A stretch of 15,572 bases of DNA from Alphaproteobacteria bacterium UBA3002. GTDB lineage: Bacteria; Pseudomonadota; Alphaproteobacteria; Rickettsiales; UBA3002. The stretch covers positions 23,374-38,945 of the forward strand of contig DDZS01000053.1 in NCBI GenBank assembly GCA_002346425.1. Direction: 5' to 3'. Position numbers and translations under genes: made by a program. Below the pieces are notes generated by a model. That model was not told the origin of the DNA. It made no database searches and saw only the letters and a program-made list of their open reading frames with translations. Of the stretch, positions 1 through 6,640 are shown piece after piece (within the stretch, counting starts at the first letter, position 1; every line of letters begins with the position of its first letter).

Positions 1-52
<52 letters not shown>

Positions 53-116
53 TTCTTCCTTCAATCACTCTTGCGTAATCCTAACGAATAAGCTAGTAAC
101 GGCAGCGTGCGAGCGT

Positions 117-193
117 CGGGGTGTGGCGCAGCCCGGTAGCGCGCCTCGTTCGGGACGAGGAGGCCGGAGGTTCGAATCCTCTCACCCCGACCA
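117..193 (+). tRNA. tRNA-Pro(CGG)
   Basis: This is a complete 77-base tRNA with encoded CCA. The acceptor stem CGGGGTG (117-123) pairs perfectly with CACCCCG (183-189), and A190 is the discriminator. The anticodon stem CCTCG/CGAGG encloses the loop TTCGGGA, giving anticodon CGG. The T loop is the standard GGTTCGAATCC. It reads CCG codons, while the partial tRNA before it (UGG) reads CCA/CCG. A weak promoter-like pair, TTGCGT (71-76) and TAGTAA (94-99) with 17 bases between, lies in the gap, so the second tRNA may have its own promoter or be processed from a joint transcript. Only 37 bases separate it from dapA. Confidence 0.97.
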
Positions 194-230
194 TTGCTTT
201 TCTTATCCCCCCTTGCTACAACCAGCCGCT

Positions 231-1109
231 ATGACGAAATTTTATGGATGTTACACTGCGTTGATTACGCCTTTCCGCGATGGAAAGGTGGATGAGCAGG
301 CGTTTCAGGCGCTGGTTGAGCATCAGATTTCCGAAGGCGTGCATGGCTTGGTGCCATGTGGTACGACCGGAGAATCGCCAACGCTTGGGCATGATGAGCA
401 TGAACGGGTGATTGAGCTGGCAGTGGAAGCCGCCGCAGGCCGTGTGCCGGTGATGGCGGGCGCTGGCTCGAACAATACGGAAGAAGCCATTCGTTTTACG
501 CAGCATGCGAAGCGCGCGGGTGCAGATGCCGTTTTGTCGGTCATGCCCTATTACAATAAGCCGGGCGCGGCGGGCCAGAAGGCACATTTTACGGCCATTG
601 CCGATTCGGCGGATATTCCGTTATTTATCTATAATATTCCCGGCCGTTCCGTGGTTGATATGCGCGATGAGACGCTGGCCGAACTGGCGAAACACCCAAA
701 TATCTGCGGCATTAAAGATGCAACCGGCGATCTGGCACGGGTCAGTACGCTTCGACAGTTGGTGGATACTGATTTTGTGTTATTTTCCGGGGAAGATGTC
801 ACCGCGGTCGGTTTTAACGCGCAAGGCGGGCATGGGGTGATTTCAGTCACAGCCAATATCGCGCCGTGCGCGGTTTCGGAAGTGCAGAATCTGACGCGCG
901 CTGGCGACTATAAAGCGGCGCTGGAATTGCAGGACCGTTTGGTGCCACTGCATGACGTGATGTTTTGCGAGGCGAATCCCGGTCCGGTCAAATTTGCAGC
1001 TTCTTTAATGGGGCTGTGCAGTGCGGACATTCGCTTGCCACTGCTGGCGCCGGAAGCGGGGAATCAAACGCGGATACGCCAGGCGGTGGAAGCCTTCGGG
1101 TTACTCTAG
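231..1109 (+). CDS. dapA: 4-hydroxy-tetrahydrodipicolinate synthase
   Basis: DapA condenses pyruvate with aspartate semialdehyde, the first committed step of diaminopimelate and lysine synthesis in the cytoplasm. The 292-residue product has the family's normal length. Visible marks are GTTGES (44-49), the YYNKP stretch with Tyr107, YNIPGRS with Tyr134 and Arg139, and GIKDAT with the Schiff-base Lys162. These fall within a residue of the E. coli catalytic positions. The frame stays open upstream through the proline tRNA, so the longer reading is an artefact; ATG 231 gives the normal MTKFYGCYTALITPF start. No clear Shine-Dalgarno sequence is seen. smpB starts two bases after the stop, an arrangement common in alphaproteobacteria. 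Confidence 0.97.
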   Translation: MTKFYGCYTALITPFRDGKVDEQAFQALVEHQISEGVHGLVPCGTTGESPTLGHDEHERVIELAVEAAAGRVPVMAGAGSNNTEEAIRFTQHAKRAGADAVLSVMPYYNKPGAAGQKAHFTAIADSADIPLFIYNIPGRSVVDMRDETLAELAKHPNICGIKDATGDLARVSTLRQLVDTDFVLFSGEDVTAVGFNAQGGHGVISVTANIAPCAVSEVQNLTRAGDYKAALELQDRLVPLHDVMFCEANPGPVKFAASLMGLCSADIRLPLLAPEAGNQTRIRQAVEAFGLL

Positions 1110-1111
1110 CC

Positions 1112-1576
1112 ATGGCTGAGCGCACCCGCATCAGCGTGGCGGTCAATCGTAAGGCGCGCCACGAATATTTTATCGAGGATACGTATGAAGCGGGGCTGGT
1201 GTTGCAGGGAACGGAAGTCAAATCGCTGCGTCAAGGCAACGCCAATATTCGCGACGCCTATGCCTATGAGAAAGACTCTGAAATCTGGCTGAATAATTGC
1301 TATATCGCCGAATTTACGCATGGTAATCGGTTTAATCATGCACCGTTGCGCGACCGGAAATTGCTGCTGAAAGGCAAGGAAATCCGCAAACTTATCGGGG
1401 CATTAAAGACCAAAGGCACAACCCTGATTCCGCTGGAGCTATATTTTAACGAGCGCGGTATTGCGAAAATCAGCGTCGGGCTGGCCACGGGTAAAAAGAA
1501 ATACGAAAAACGCGAAGCGATCAAAGAGCGCGACTGGAAGCGTGAGCAAAGCCGCATTCTGAAGGAGCATGGCTGA
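1112..1576 (+). CDS. smpB: SsrA-binding protein SmpB
   Basis: SmpB binds the tRNA-like part of tmRNA and brings it to stalled ribosomes, starting trans-translation. The 154-residue product begins at the ATG two bases after dapA. It shows the SmpB core: NRKARHEYFIEDTYEAG near residues 10-26, then GTEVKSLRQGNANIRDAY, and HNRF-like and KGKEI segments in the beta barrel. The basic tail GKKKYEKREAIKERDWKRE carries the YDKR/DWKR-type element that enters the decoding centre. Its stop overlaps the gloB start in TGATG, suggesting translational coupling. The tmRNA gene ssrA is not in this window. Confidence 0.97.
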   Translation: MAERTRISVAVNRKARHEYFIEDTYEAGLVLQGTEVKSLRQGNANIRDAYAYEKDSEIWLNNCYIAEFTHGNRFNHAPLRDRKLLLKGKEIRKLIGALKTKGTTLIPLELYFNERGIAKISVGLATGKKKYEKREAIKERDWKREQSRILKEHG

Positions 1577-2349
1577 TGCCGTTGGAAGTCCATCTGATCG
1601 ACATGCGGCATGTGAATGATAATTATAATTTCGTGTTGCGCGATCAGGCGACAGGCAAGGTGGCCGTGGTCGATCCTTCGGAGTTGGAAGGGGTGCAGGC
1701 TTTTCTAACCGATAAAGGCTGGTCGCTCGATGCGATTTTATGCACGCATCACCACTGGGATCATACCAATGGTAATCGCGAAGTGCAGAAAATCTATGAT
1801 TGCCCGATCGTTGGTAACGCGGCAGATGCCGCGCGGATTCCGGGCATTACTGAACAGGTGCATGTAGGCGGAACCTATGCTTTGGGGGAATCCGTGGCGG
1901 AAATCCTGCCACTGGATGGGCATACGATGGGGCATATCGCCTATTATTTTGCCGATAGTCAGGCGTTGTTTTGTGGGGATGCGCTCTTCTCTATGGGATG
2001 CGGGCGATTATTCGAGGGCACGCCCGAAGATTTAGCCGCGACGATGCAACGGATTCGCGCATTGCCGGAGGATACTAAGATCTACTGCGCACATGAATAT
2101 ACGATTGCTAATGGACGTTTCGCGCGGGCGATGGAACCGGAAAATGCAGCGGTCACCGCGCATATCGAACGCGCCAAAGCGCAACGCAAAGCCGGGCAGG
2201 CGACCATTCCTTCCACGCTCGCCGAAGAATGCCAGAGCAACCCGTTTTTGCGGTGGGATAGCCCGGAAATTCAGTCGGTCCTGGCAATGCAGGGCGCTAA
2301 TCCTTCAGCGATTCTGGGCGAGTTACGCGCCCGTAAGGATGCCTTTTAG
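1576..2349 (+). CDS. gloB: hydroxyacylglutathione hydrolase (glyoxalase II)
   Basis: GloB hydrolyses S-lactoylglutathione to lactate and glutathione, the second step of methylglyoxal detoxification. The 257-residue product is a metallo-beta-lactamase-fold enzyme. The metal motif THHHWDH sits at residues 57-63 (His58, His60, Asp62, His63). LDGHTMGH supplies a further ligand histidine, CGDALFSMGCGRLFEG the bridging aspartate, and CAHEYT the last histidine. The C-terminal part with TIPSTLAEECQSNPFLRW is the glutathione-binding extension that separates GloB from simpler relatives. The ATG shares one base with the smpB stop. Grouping with dapA and smpB is positional; no functional link is evident. 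Confidence 0.95.
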   Translation: MPLEVHLIDMRHVNDNYNFVLRDQATGKVAVVDPSELEGVQAFLTDKGWSLDAILCTHHHWDHTNGNREVQKIYDCPIVGNAADAARIPGITEQVHVGGTYALGESVAEILPLDGHTMGHIAYYFADSQALFCGDALFSMGCGRLFEGTPEDLAATMQRIRALPEDTKIYCAHEYTIANGRFARAMEPENAAVTAHIERAKAQRKAGQATIPSTLAEECQSNPFLRWDSPEIQSVLAMQGANPSAILGELRARKDAF

Positions 2350-2388
2350 CTTGAATTTTGTGGCCGCTTTCGCCACACCCTTGAAACC

Positions 2389-3612
2389 ATGACCGCAAAA
2401 GACTCTGGCGAAAATATCGTCGAATTTACTCTGCCGCTGTATGAAGAAGCGATTGAGACCGTGCGTCCCATGCTCGGCGTCAGCGATAAATTCGAATGGA
2501 TGATCGAAGTGCTGATGATCATGTTGCTGACAGCGGTTCTTTCGCTGCTCGCGGGGTGGATGCTGCGATTGGTCAGTAATATTATGAGCAAAACCAATAC
2601 GCGTTGGGACGATATCTTTGTCGAAGCCGCGCGGACCCCGCTCAAAATTATTATCTGGATTATCGGCACCTATTATGCCGCCCAGTCCGCGCTGCGTGAG
2701 AGCTGGGAAGAGATGATGAGCAATTCCGACGATGTGCGGGATGTGGCGATTGTGGTGATGATTGCCTGGGCGCTGGTACGCTATGTTAATGCCGGAACCG
2801 AGCATTACTGGCAGCGGCGCAAACGCAAGGGACTGAATTACGATTATACCGCAGTGAATGCGGTCGGCAAATTGCTGAAAATTGCGATTATTATTTCGGC
2901 CTTTCTGATTTGCCTGCAAAATTTTGGGATCAGTGTCGATGGTGTGCTCGCCTTTGGCGGTATAAGCGGGATTGCGGTCGGTTTTGCGGCGAAGGACATG
3001 CTGGCCAATTTCTTCGGGGCGTTCATCATTTACTTCGATAAACCGTTTAAAGTAGGCGACTGGATTCGCTCTCCCGAGAAGGAAATCGAAGGCACGGTGG
3101 AAGATATTGGTTGGCGGATGACGACAATCCGCACCTTTGATCAGCGCCCGCTATACGCGCCGAATTCGATCTTCGCCAATATTGTTGTCGAAAATCCGTC
3201 GCGCATGTTGCATCGCCGGATTTATGAAACGATTGGCGTGCGCTACGATGATCTGGCGCAAATGCGCAGCATTACGGGTGCGGTGCGCGATATGTTGAAG
3301 GCGCATGAGGAAATTACGCAGGATCAGACTCTGATCGTCAATTTTAATAAATTCAACGATTCCAGCTGCGACTTCTTTATCTACTGCTTTACGCATACCA
3401 CGCAATGGGTGCGCTATCATGAGGTGAAAGAAGATATTCTGCTACAAATCGCCGACATTGTCGCCGAGCATGGCGCCGAAATCGCCTTCCCAACGCGCAC
3501 ACTACATATGATCCCGGAAAAAGGCCTACTGGATTCCAGCGATAAAGCCGCGAAAGGTGAAAGCGTCCGTCAAAAAGGCAAAAAAGATGGCGATGAAGGC
3601 GCGGAGGATTAA
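2389..3612 (+). CDS. MscS-family mechanosensitive ion channel
   Basis: This is an inner-membrane channel expected to open under membrane tension and release solutes on hypo-osmotic shock. The 407-residue product has hydrophobic segments near residues 39-60, 84-100, 118-134 and 160-178. These are followed by the pore helix (about 184-217), rich in Gly/Ala: GGISGIAVGFAAKDMLANFF. The beta domain follows with KPFKVGDWI, GTVEDIGWRMTTIRTFD and the strongly conserved APNSIFAN. The N-terminal membrane region is longer than in small MscS, as in YnaI-type relatives. The tail is charged (Lys/Asp/Glu-rich). Start is 39 bases after gloB without a good ribosome binding site. The stop overlaps the stop of convergent gapR by four bases. 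Confidence 0.92.
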   Translation: MTAKDSGENIVEFTLPLYEEAIETVRPMLGVSDKFEWMIEVLMIMLLTAVLSLLAGWMLRLVSNIMSKTNTRWDDIFVEAARTPLKIIIWIIGTYYAAQSALRESWEEMMSNSDDVRDVAIVVMIAWALVRYVNAGTEHYWQRRKRKGLNYDYTAVNAVGKLLKIAIIISAFLICLQNFGISVDGVLAFGGISGIAVGFAAKDMLANFFGAFIIYFDKPFKVGDWIRSPEKEIEGTVEDIGWRMTTIRTFDQRPLYAPNSIFANIVVENPSRMLHRRIYETIGVRYDDLAQMRSITGAVRDMLKAHEEITQDQTLIVNFNKFNDSSCDFFIYCFTHTTQWVRYHEVKEDILLQIADIVAEHGAEIAFPTRTLHMIPEKGLLDSSDKAAKGESVRQKGKKDGDEGAED

Positions 3613-3881
3613 GCCGCTTCCGCCTCATCCGCATCCGGTGCCATGCCAAGTGCGCGTTTATACACATCGAGCAGATATTCCGCCTCATCGCGGTCTGAAT
3701 GGTCCATTTTACGCAATTTGATAATCTGACGCATGGTTTTAACGTCAAAACCGTTGCCTTTGGCTTCGGCGAAGACCTCGCGGATATCGGTCGCGATATC
3801 GGCTTTTTCTTCTTCTAATTTTTCAATACGTTCAATGTAACTGCGCAGCTGATCGCCGGCGACATTTCCTACTTGTGTCAT
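3609..3881 (-). CDS. gapR: GapR / DUF2312 (UPF0335) nucleoid-associated protein
   Basis: The 90-residue product matches the alphaproteobacterial DUF2312 family, whose Caulobacter member GapR binds overtwisted AT-rich DNA ahead of replication and transcription and stimulates topoisomerases. Visible marks are the N-terminal helix LRSYIERIEKLEEEKADI, then DIREVFAEAKGNGFDVKTMR and IIKLRKMDHSDRDEAEYLLD, followed by a short acidic tail. The length is normal for the family. The start at 3881 is supported by AGGAGAG (bases 3893-3887 on the minus strand) five bases upstream. The gene is divergent from rpsU and convergent with the channel gene. Sharing function with Caulobacter GapR is inferred from family membership. 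Confidence 0.93.
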   Translation of the reverse strand: MTQVGNVAGDQLRSYIERIEKLEEEKADIATDIREVFAEAKGNGFDVKTMRQIIKLRKMDHSDRDEAEYLLDVYKRALGMAPDADEAEAA

Positions 3882-3989
3882 GCTTGCTCTCCTATTTTTT
3901 GTCTTTTTCCCTCGTTAGCGCGGTTTTGGGAAGCGGAAAAGCAGGCGCTGTGGGGGAAATTGTGCATAAAATGCTCGACATTTGGGCGT

Positions 3990-4014
3990 TATTGCCTTAA
4001 CAGCCAAGGCAATA
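3990..4014 (+). promoter_or_regulatory. perfect inverted repeat in the rpsU leader
   Basis: TATTGCCTT (3990-3998) and AAGGCAATA (4006-4014) pair perfectly over nine bases around a seven-base loop, AACAGCC. The repeat lies in the 189-base divergent gap between gapR and rpsU, 57 bases before the rpsU start. No T tract follows on the plus strand, so a simple terminator is unlikely. It could be an operator or an RNA hairpin in the rpsU leader. The symmetry is seen; the role is inferred. No convincing sigma-70 promoter was found elsewhere in the gap, although TAAAAT at 3967-3972 resembles a -10 box without a matching -35. Confidence 0.45.
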
Positions 4015-4064
4015 TGGCGTATAGTCAAACGCCTGTGCAATTCGAACCCGTTGGAAGGGGGTAA
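4014..4064 (+). other. candidate 16-codon leader ORF before rpsU
   Basis: An ATG at 4014 opens a frame of 16 codons (MAYSQTPVQFEPVGRG) ending with TAA at 4062-4064, six bases before the rpsU start. Its last codons overlap the purine-rich ribosome binding site of rpsU. It begins at the last base of the hairpin repeat and has no evident Shine-Dalgarno sequence of its own. It may be a chance ORF, or a leader peptide whose translation opens or blocks the rpsU start. Confidence 0.2.
4053..4061 (+). promoter_or_regulatory. ribosome binding site deciding the rpsU TTG start
   Basis: GGAAGGGGG lies nine bases before TTG 4071. The frame has a stop at 4062-4064 directly upstream, so no earlier rpsU start is possible. 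The TTG gives the expected S21 N terminus MVEVTVRD. This makes TTG the start despite being a weak codon. Confidence 0.7.
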
Positions 4065-4070
4065 AGTAGT

Positions 4071-4268
4071 TTGGTAGAAGTAACAGTCCGTGACGGCAAT
4101 GTGGATCAGGCATTGCGCGCGCTGAAAAAGAAAATGCAGCGTGAAGGGATTTACCGTGAAATGAAAATGCGTAAGCATTACGAAAAACCCTCTGAACGTC
4201 GTGTCCGCGAAACCGCGGAATCGGCTCGCCGTGCCCGCAAAATGGCGCGCAAGCACAATAACGACTAA
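4071..4268 (+). CDS. rpsU: 30S ribosomal protein S21
   Basis: S21 (bS21) is a small basic protein near the 3' end of 16S rRNA in the 30S subunit and takes part in translation initiation. The 65-residue product has the S21 pattern: MVEVTVRDGNVDQALRALKK, then KMQREGIYREMK, KHYEKPSERR, and an Arg/Lys-rich tail RRARKMARKH. Length is normal. The start is TTG, unusual for an abundant ribosomal protein and therefore a possible brake on translation. The gene stands alone between a divergent gapR and a convergent gene of unknown function. Its leader holds a perfect inverted repeat and a possible mini-ORF. Confidence 0.95.
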   Translation: MVEVTVRDGNVDQALRALKKKMQREGIYREMKMRKHYEKPSERRVRETAESARRARKMARKHNND

Positions 4269-4271
4269 TAT

Positions 4272-4311
4272 CGGCAGGCGGTGAGCAGCGGTTAACCCGT
4301 TTCGCTTGCCG
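4272..4311. terminator. possible hairpin terminator between rpsU and the convergent gene
   Basis: CGGCAGGCG (4272-4280) can pair with CGCTTGCCG (4303-4311) over nine bases with one G-U wobble. The 22-base loop contains the palindrome GGTTAACC. It begins four bases after the rpsU stop and extends into the 3' end of the convergent gene. There is no T tract, so it would be a weak or factor-assisted terminator, or only an mRNA 3'-end hairpin. Confidence 0.3.
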
Positions 4312-5236
4312 CTTCCCCACTCCCCAGATTCTCACAAAATTGCTTCACCGATAAGGCGCGGATATCGCGGATATTGCGCATGCTATCGATTAAACTGATT
4401 CCCTGATGCAGATAGCCGAATAATTCTGCCGACGCGGGGTTGGTTTGATTCATCTGCATCAGCCAGATTCTGTCTCGCACCTCGTCCAACATATCGATAT
4501 AGAGCGCAACGCCGCGGTCATAAGGCACATGATCGGTGGTGGCGATACCAGATAAATAGCGCGCGGCTTGATGGTAATGATCGAGCAATAGTAAAAAGTC
4601 TGAACTGAATGGATGCGCGAGCATTTTGGTGAGTAATGCTTGATACACCTGTTCGATGCCATGCATGGCGGCGCCGATCTTTCGCGCGCGACCGCTATAG
4701 ATAAGCTCTAGCGACGCAACCTGCGGCTTGCCGATTTCTGAAAATATTTCTTCAATAATCCCGTCGCGATCTTCCGAATTATCGTAGAGCCGCACGCAGG
4801 CAAAAAGCCCGCGTTGTTCTACCATGATATAACGGTAAAGATGGTTTAGTTCTTCATAGAGAGCTGGGTCTTCGTTGCGCAGATATTCCTGCGAAAGCGA
4901 ACGAATCTGGCAGGTAATGCGCGCAAATAAGGTGCGGCCAATCCCGCGGGCATGTTCGCTGCCTTCCGCGGCGTAACGAATCATCAGTGCGTCGATTGCG
5001 TCGCGCGCAGCGTCGATATCGCGGGCGACGGGGCGAAGGTCGGATAGGCGAAACACTCGGTCGATTAACTCAATATTGAGTCGTTCGCGTTGCTTGCGCT
5101 CTTTATCGCCTTTTGGCGCAGGATACCATGGCACCAGAAATCCCGAATAGACCACATAGGTATCGCCATTGCGGCTATGGTGTTCGCCATCTGCAATGCT
5201 GTCCGGCGCTTTTTCGCCCGCATGTTGCCATTTCAT
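4292..5236 (-). CDS. hypothetical protein, soluble and mostly helical
   Basis: I do not recognise this 314-residue product. It has no signal peptide and no clear membrane segment. After a polar N terminus comes GDTYVVYSGFLVPWYPAP (24-41), then a charged linker KGDKERKQRERL and a long stretch that reads as helices, with runs such as ELIDRVFRLSDLRPVARD, LYEELNHLYRYIMVEQRG and FLLLLDHYHQAARYLSG. Only two cysteines are spread through the chain, with no obvious metal or nucleotide motif. I chose ATG 5236 because earlier starts in frame (ATG 5260, GTG 5272) would run through the ribosome binding site of the divergent ArsC-family gene and lack one of their own. The gene is convergent with rpsU. Real coding is supported by length and by the absence of a competing ORF of similar length. 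Confidence 0.75.
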   Translation of the reverse strand: MKWQHAGEKAPDSIADGEHHSRNGDTYVVYSGFLVPWYPAPKGDKERKQRERLNIELIDRVFRLSDLRPVARDIDAARDAIDALMIRYAAEGSEHARGIGRTLFARITCQIRSLSQEYLRNEDPALYEELNHLYRYIMVEQRGLFACVRLYDNSEDRDGIIEEIFSEIGKPQVASLELIYSGRARKIGAAMHGIEQVYQALLTKMLAHPFSSDFLLLLDHYHQAARYLSGIATTDHVPYDRGVALYIDMLDEVRDRIWLMQMNQTNPASAELFGYLHQGISLIDSMRNIRDIRALSVKQFCENLGSGEAASETG

Positions 5237-5261
5237 GCCAACTTTGTTACCACACGGCATA

Positions 5262-5267
5262 AAGGAG
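5262..5267 (+). promoter_or_regulatory. ribosome binding site of the ArsC-family gene
   Basis: AAGGAG lies nine bases before ATG 5277. This fixes that ATG as the start and excludes a longer in-frame reading from 5169. A weak promoter-like pair, TTGCCA (5225-5230) and TACCAC (5248-5253) with a 17-base spacer, lies upstream within the start region of the divergent gene. Confidence 0.7.
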
Positions 5268-5276
5268 AGCACGCAA

Positions 5277-5630
5277 ATGCATGTACATGTCTACGGAATC
5301 AAGAATTGTGACACAGTAAAAAAGGCACTCGCGTGGCTTGATGAGCACAATATCAATTACGAATTTCACGATTATAAGCAATATGTGCCTGAAGACCGGG
5401 TGCATGCGTTTATTGAGTTTTTCGGCGCGGATCGCGTGTTGAACAAGCAAGGGCAAACCTGGCGCAAGCTTTCCGAGCGCGAGCAGGCGGGGATATCGGA
5501 CGATAGTAGCGTGTTTCGGTTTCTGATTGAAAAGCCATCTGCCATTAAGCGTCCTATCGTGACTGACGATCTGGGCCAGCCGATGCTCCTCGGGTTTAAG
5601 CCGGAAGAATGGACGCAGCGCTTGCTCTAA
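5277..5630 (+). CDS. ArsC/Spx-family reductase-like protein (YffB type)
   Basis: The 117-residue product has the thioredoxin-like ArsC fold and closely resembles E. coli YffB, whose substrate is uncertain. The N terminus MHVHVYGIKNCDTVKKALAW carries the single redox cysteine, Cys11, in the CDTVKKA motif. FHDYKQY follows, then QTWRKLSE, and the C-terminal IKRPIVTDD with the conserved Arg typical of the family. It has no CXXC pair, so any reductase activity would need glutathione or another partner. An arsenate role is not supported because no ars genes are nearby. The ribosome binding site is good. nadA follows 26 bases after the stop, so this may be the first gene of the nadA-nadC operon. Confidence 0.88.
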   Translation: MHVHVYGIKNCDTVKKALAWLDEHNINYEFHDYKQYVPEDRVHAFIEFFGADRVLNKQGQTWRKLSEREQAGISDDSSVFRFLIEKPSAIKRPIVTDDLGQPMLLGFKPEEWTQRLL

Positions 5631-5656
5631 TCCTCGCGGTTTCCTATATCATTGCT

Positions 5657-6637
5657 ATGCAAACTGAATTTCCTGTCCCCGACATATCACAGATAGACCC
5701 GACGCTTGATCTGGAAGCGGAGATTTCGCGACTGAAACGCGAAATGAATGCGGTGGTGCTGGCGCATTATTATCAGGACGATGATATTCAGGACATTGCC
5801 GATTTCATTGGCGATTCGTTGGATTTATCGCGCAAAGCTGCGTCGACCGATGCCGATGTGATCGTATTCTGTGGCGTGAAATTTATGGCAGAAACCGCGA
5901 AAATTCTGTCACCGGATAAGCAAGTGCTCTTGCCGGATTTGAATGCCGGTTGTTCGCTGGAATATTCCTGCCCGCCCGCGCAATTTAAGGCTTTTCGTGA
6001 AGCGAATCCCAATCACATCGCGCTGACGTATATTAATTGCTCGGCGGAAATTAAAGCCCTATCAGATATTATTGTCACCTCGACCAATGCGCGCCATATC
6101 GTTGAGCAAATTCCCGAGGATCAGCCGATTATTTTCGCGCCCGATAAATTTTTAGGGGGCTATCTCTCTAAACAGTTGGGCCGCGACATGCTGCTTTGGG
6201 ATGGAACCTGCATGGTGCATGAACGTTTTTCTGAGCAAGAATTGGTAAAACTCAAAACCCGTCAGCCCGGCGCGCATGTCATCGCGCATCCGGAATGTCC
6301 GGAAGCATTGCTGAATCATGCCGATCATATCGGCTCGACCTCGTCGCTATTGAAATTTACCGAAACGCATCCCGGAGAGTCTTTTATTGTAATGACCGAG
6401 CCCGGGATTATTCACCAGATGGAGCAACGCTCGCCCGGCAGTCAGTTCTTTCCCGTCCCCGGTATGGAAGCGGGTGGCGCCTGCATTTCCTGCAATAACT
6501 GCCCGTATATGAAGCTGAATTCGATAGAGAAGCTGTATCTGTGTATGCGCGACCGCAGCCCGGCAATTCATCTGGAACCCGATCTAATTAAACAAGCCTA
6601 TGCGCCACTGGCGCGTATGCTGGAAATGAGCAAGTAA
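5657..6637 (+). CDS. nadA: quinolinate synthase NadA
   Basis: NadA condenses iminoaspartate with dihydroxyacetone phosphate to quinolinate in de novo NAD synthesis, using an oxygen-sensitive [4Fe-4S] cluster. With the start at 5657 the product has 326 residues. Visible marks are VVLAHYYQDDDIQDIADFIG (33-52), FCGVKFMAETAKIL, and the three cluster cysteines matched to E. coli C113, C200 and C297: Cys99 in AGCSLEYSCP, Cys185 in WDGTCMVHE and Cys282 in CISCNNCPYM. The frame is open back to ATG 5609 inside the previous gene, but that start would add a hydrophobic 16-residue leader unsuited to a cytoplasmic enzyme. No good ribosome binding site is seen at 5657. Iminoaspartate must come from a NadB or aspartate dehydrogenase encoded elsewhere. 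Confidence 0.96.
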   Translation: MQTEFPVPDISQIDPTLDLEAEISRLKREMNAVVLAHYYQDDDIQDIADFIGDSLDLSRKAASTDADVIVFCGVKFMAETAKILSPDKQVLLPDLNAGCSLEYSCPPAQFKAFREANPNHIALTYINCSAEIKALSDIIVTSTNARHIVEQIPEDQPIIFAPDKFLGGYLSKQLGRDMLLWDGTCMVHERFSEQELVKLKTRQPGAHVIAHPECPEALLNHADHIGSTSSLLKFTETHPGESFIVMTEPGIIHQMEQRSPGSQFFPVPGMEAGGACISCNNCPYMKLNSIEKLYLCMRDRSPAIHLEPDLIKQAYAPLARMLEMSK

Positions 6638-6640
6638 CCC

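Noticed and set aside
3873..4064. 63-codon plus-strand ORF over the gapR start and rpsU leader
   Set aside because: It overlaps the well-supported gapR start and ribosome binding site and has a cysteine-rich, non-conserved-looking sequence. Only its last 16 codons are kept as a possible leader ORF.
5169..5276. 36-residue N-terminal extension of the ArsC-family protein
   Set aside because: The extension runs antisense to the neighbouring gene, while AAGGAG sits correctly before ATG 5277, which gives the usual family N terminus.
5281..5290. Palindrome CATGTACATG just after the ArsC-family start
   Set aside because: It lies within codons 2-5 (HVHV) and is readily explained by the coding sequence; no second copy or nearby partner was seen.
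5609..5656. Earlier ATG for nadA, overlapping the ArsC-family gene
   Set aside because: It would add a hydrophobic leader foreign to this soluble enzyme, and the purine run is too close to that ATG. It cannot be fully excluded.
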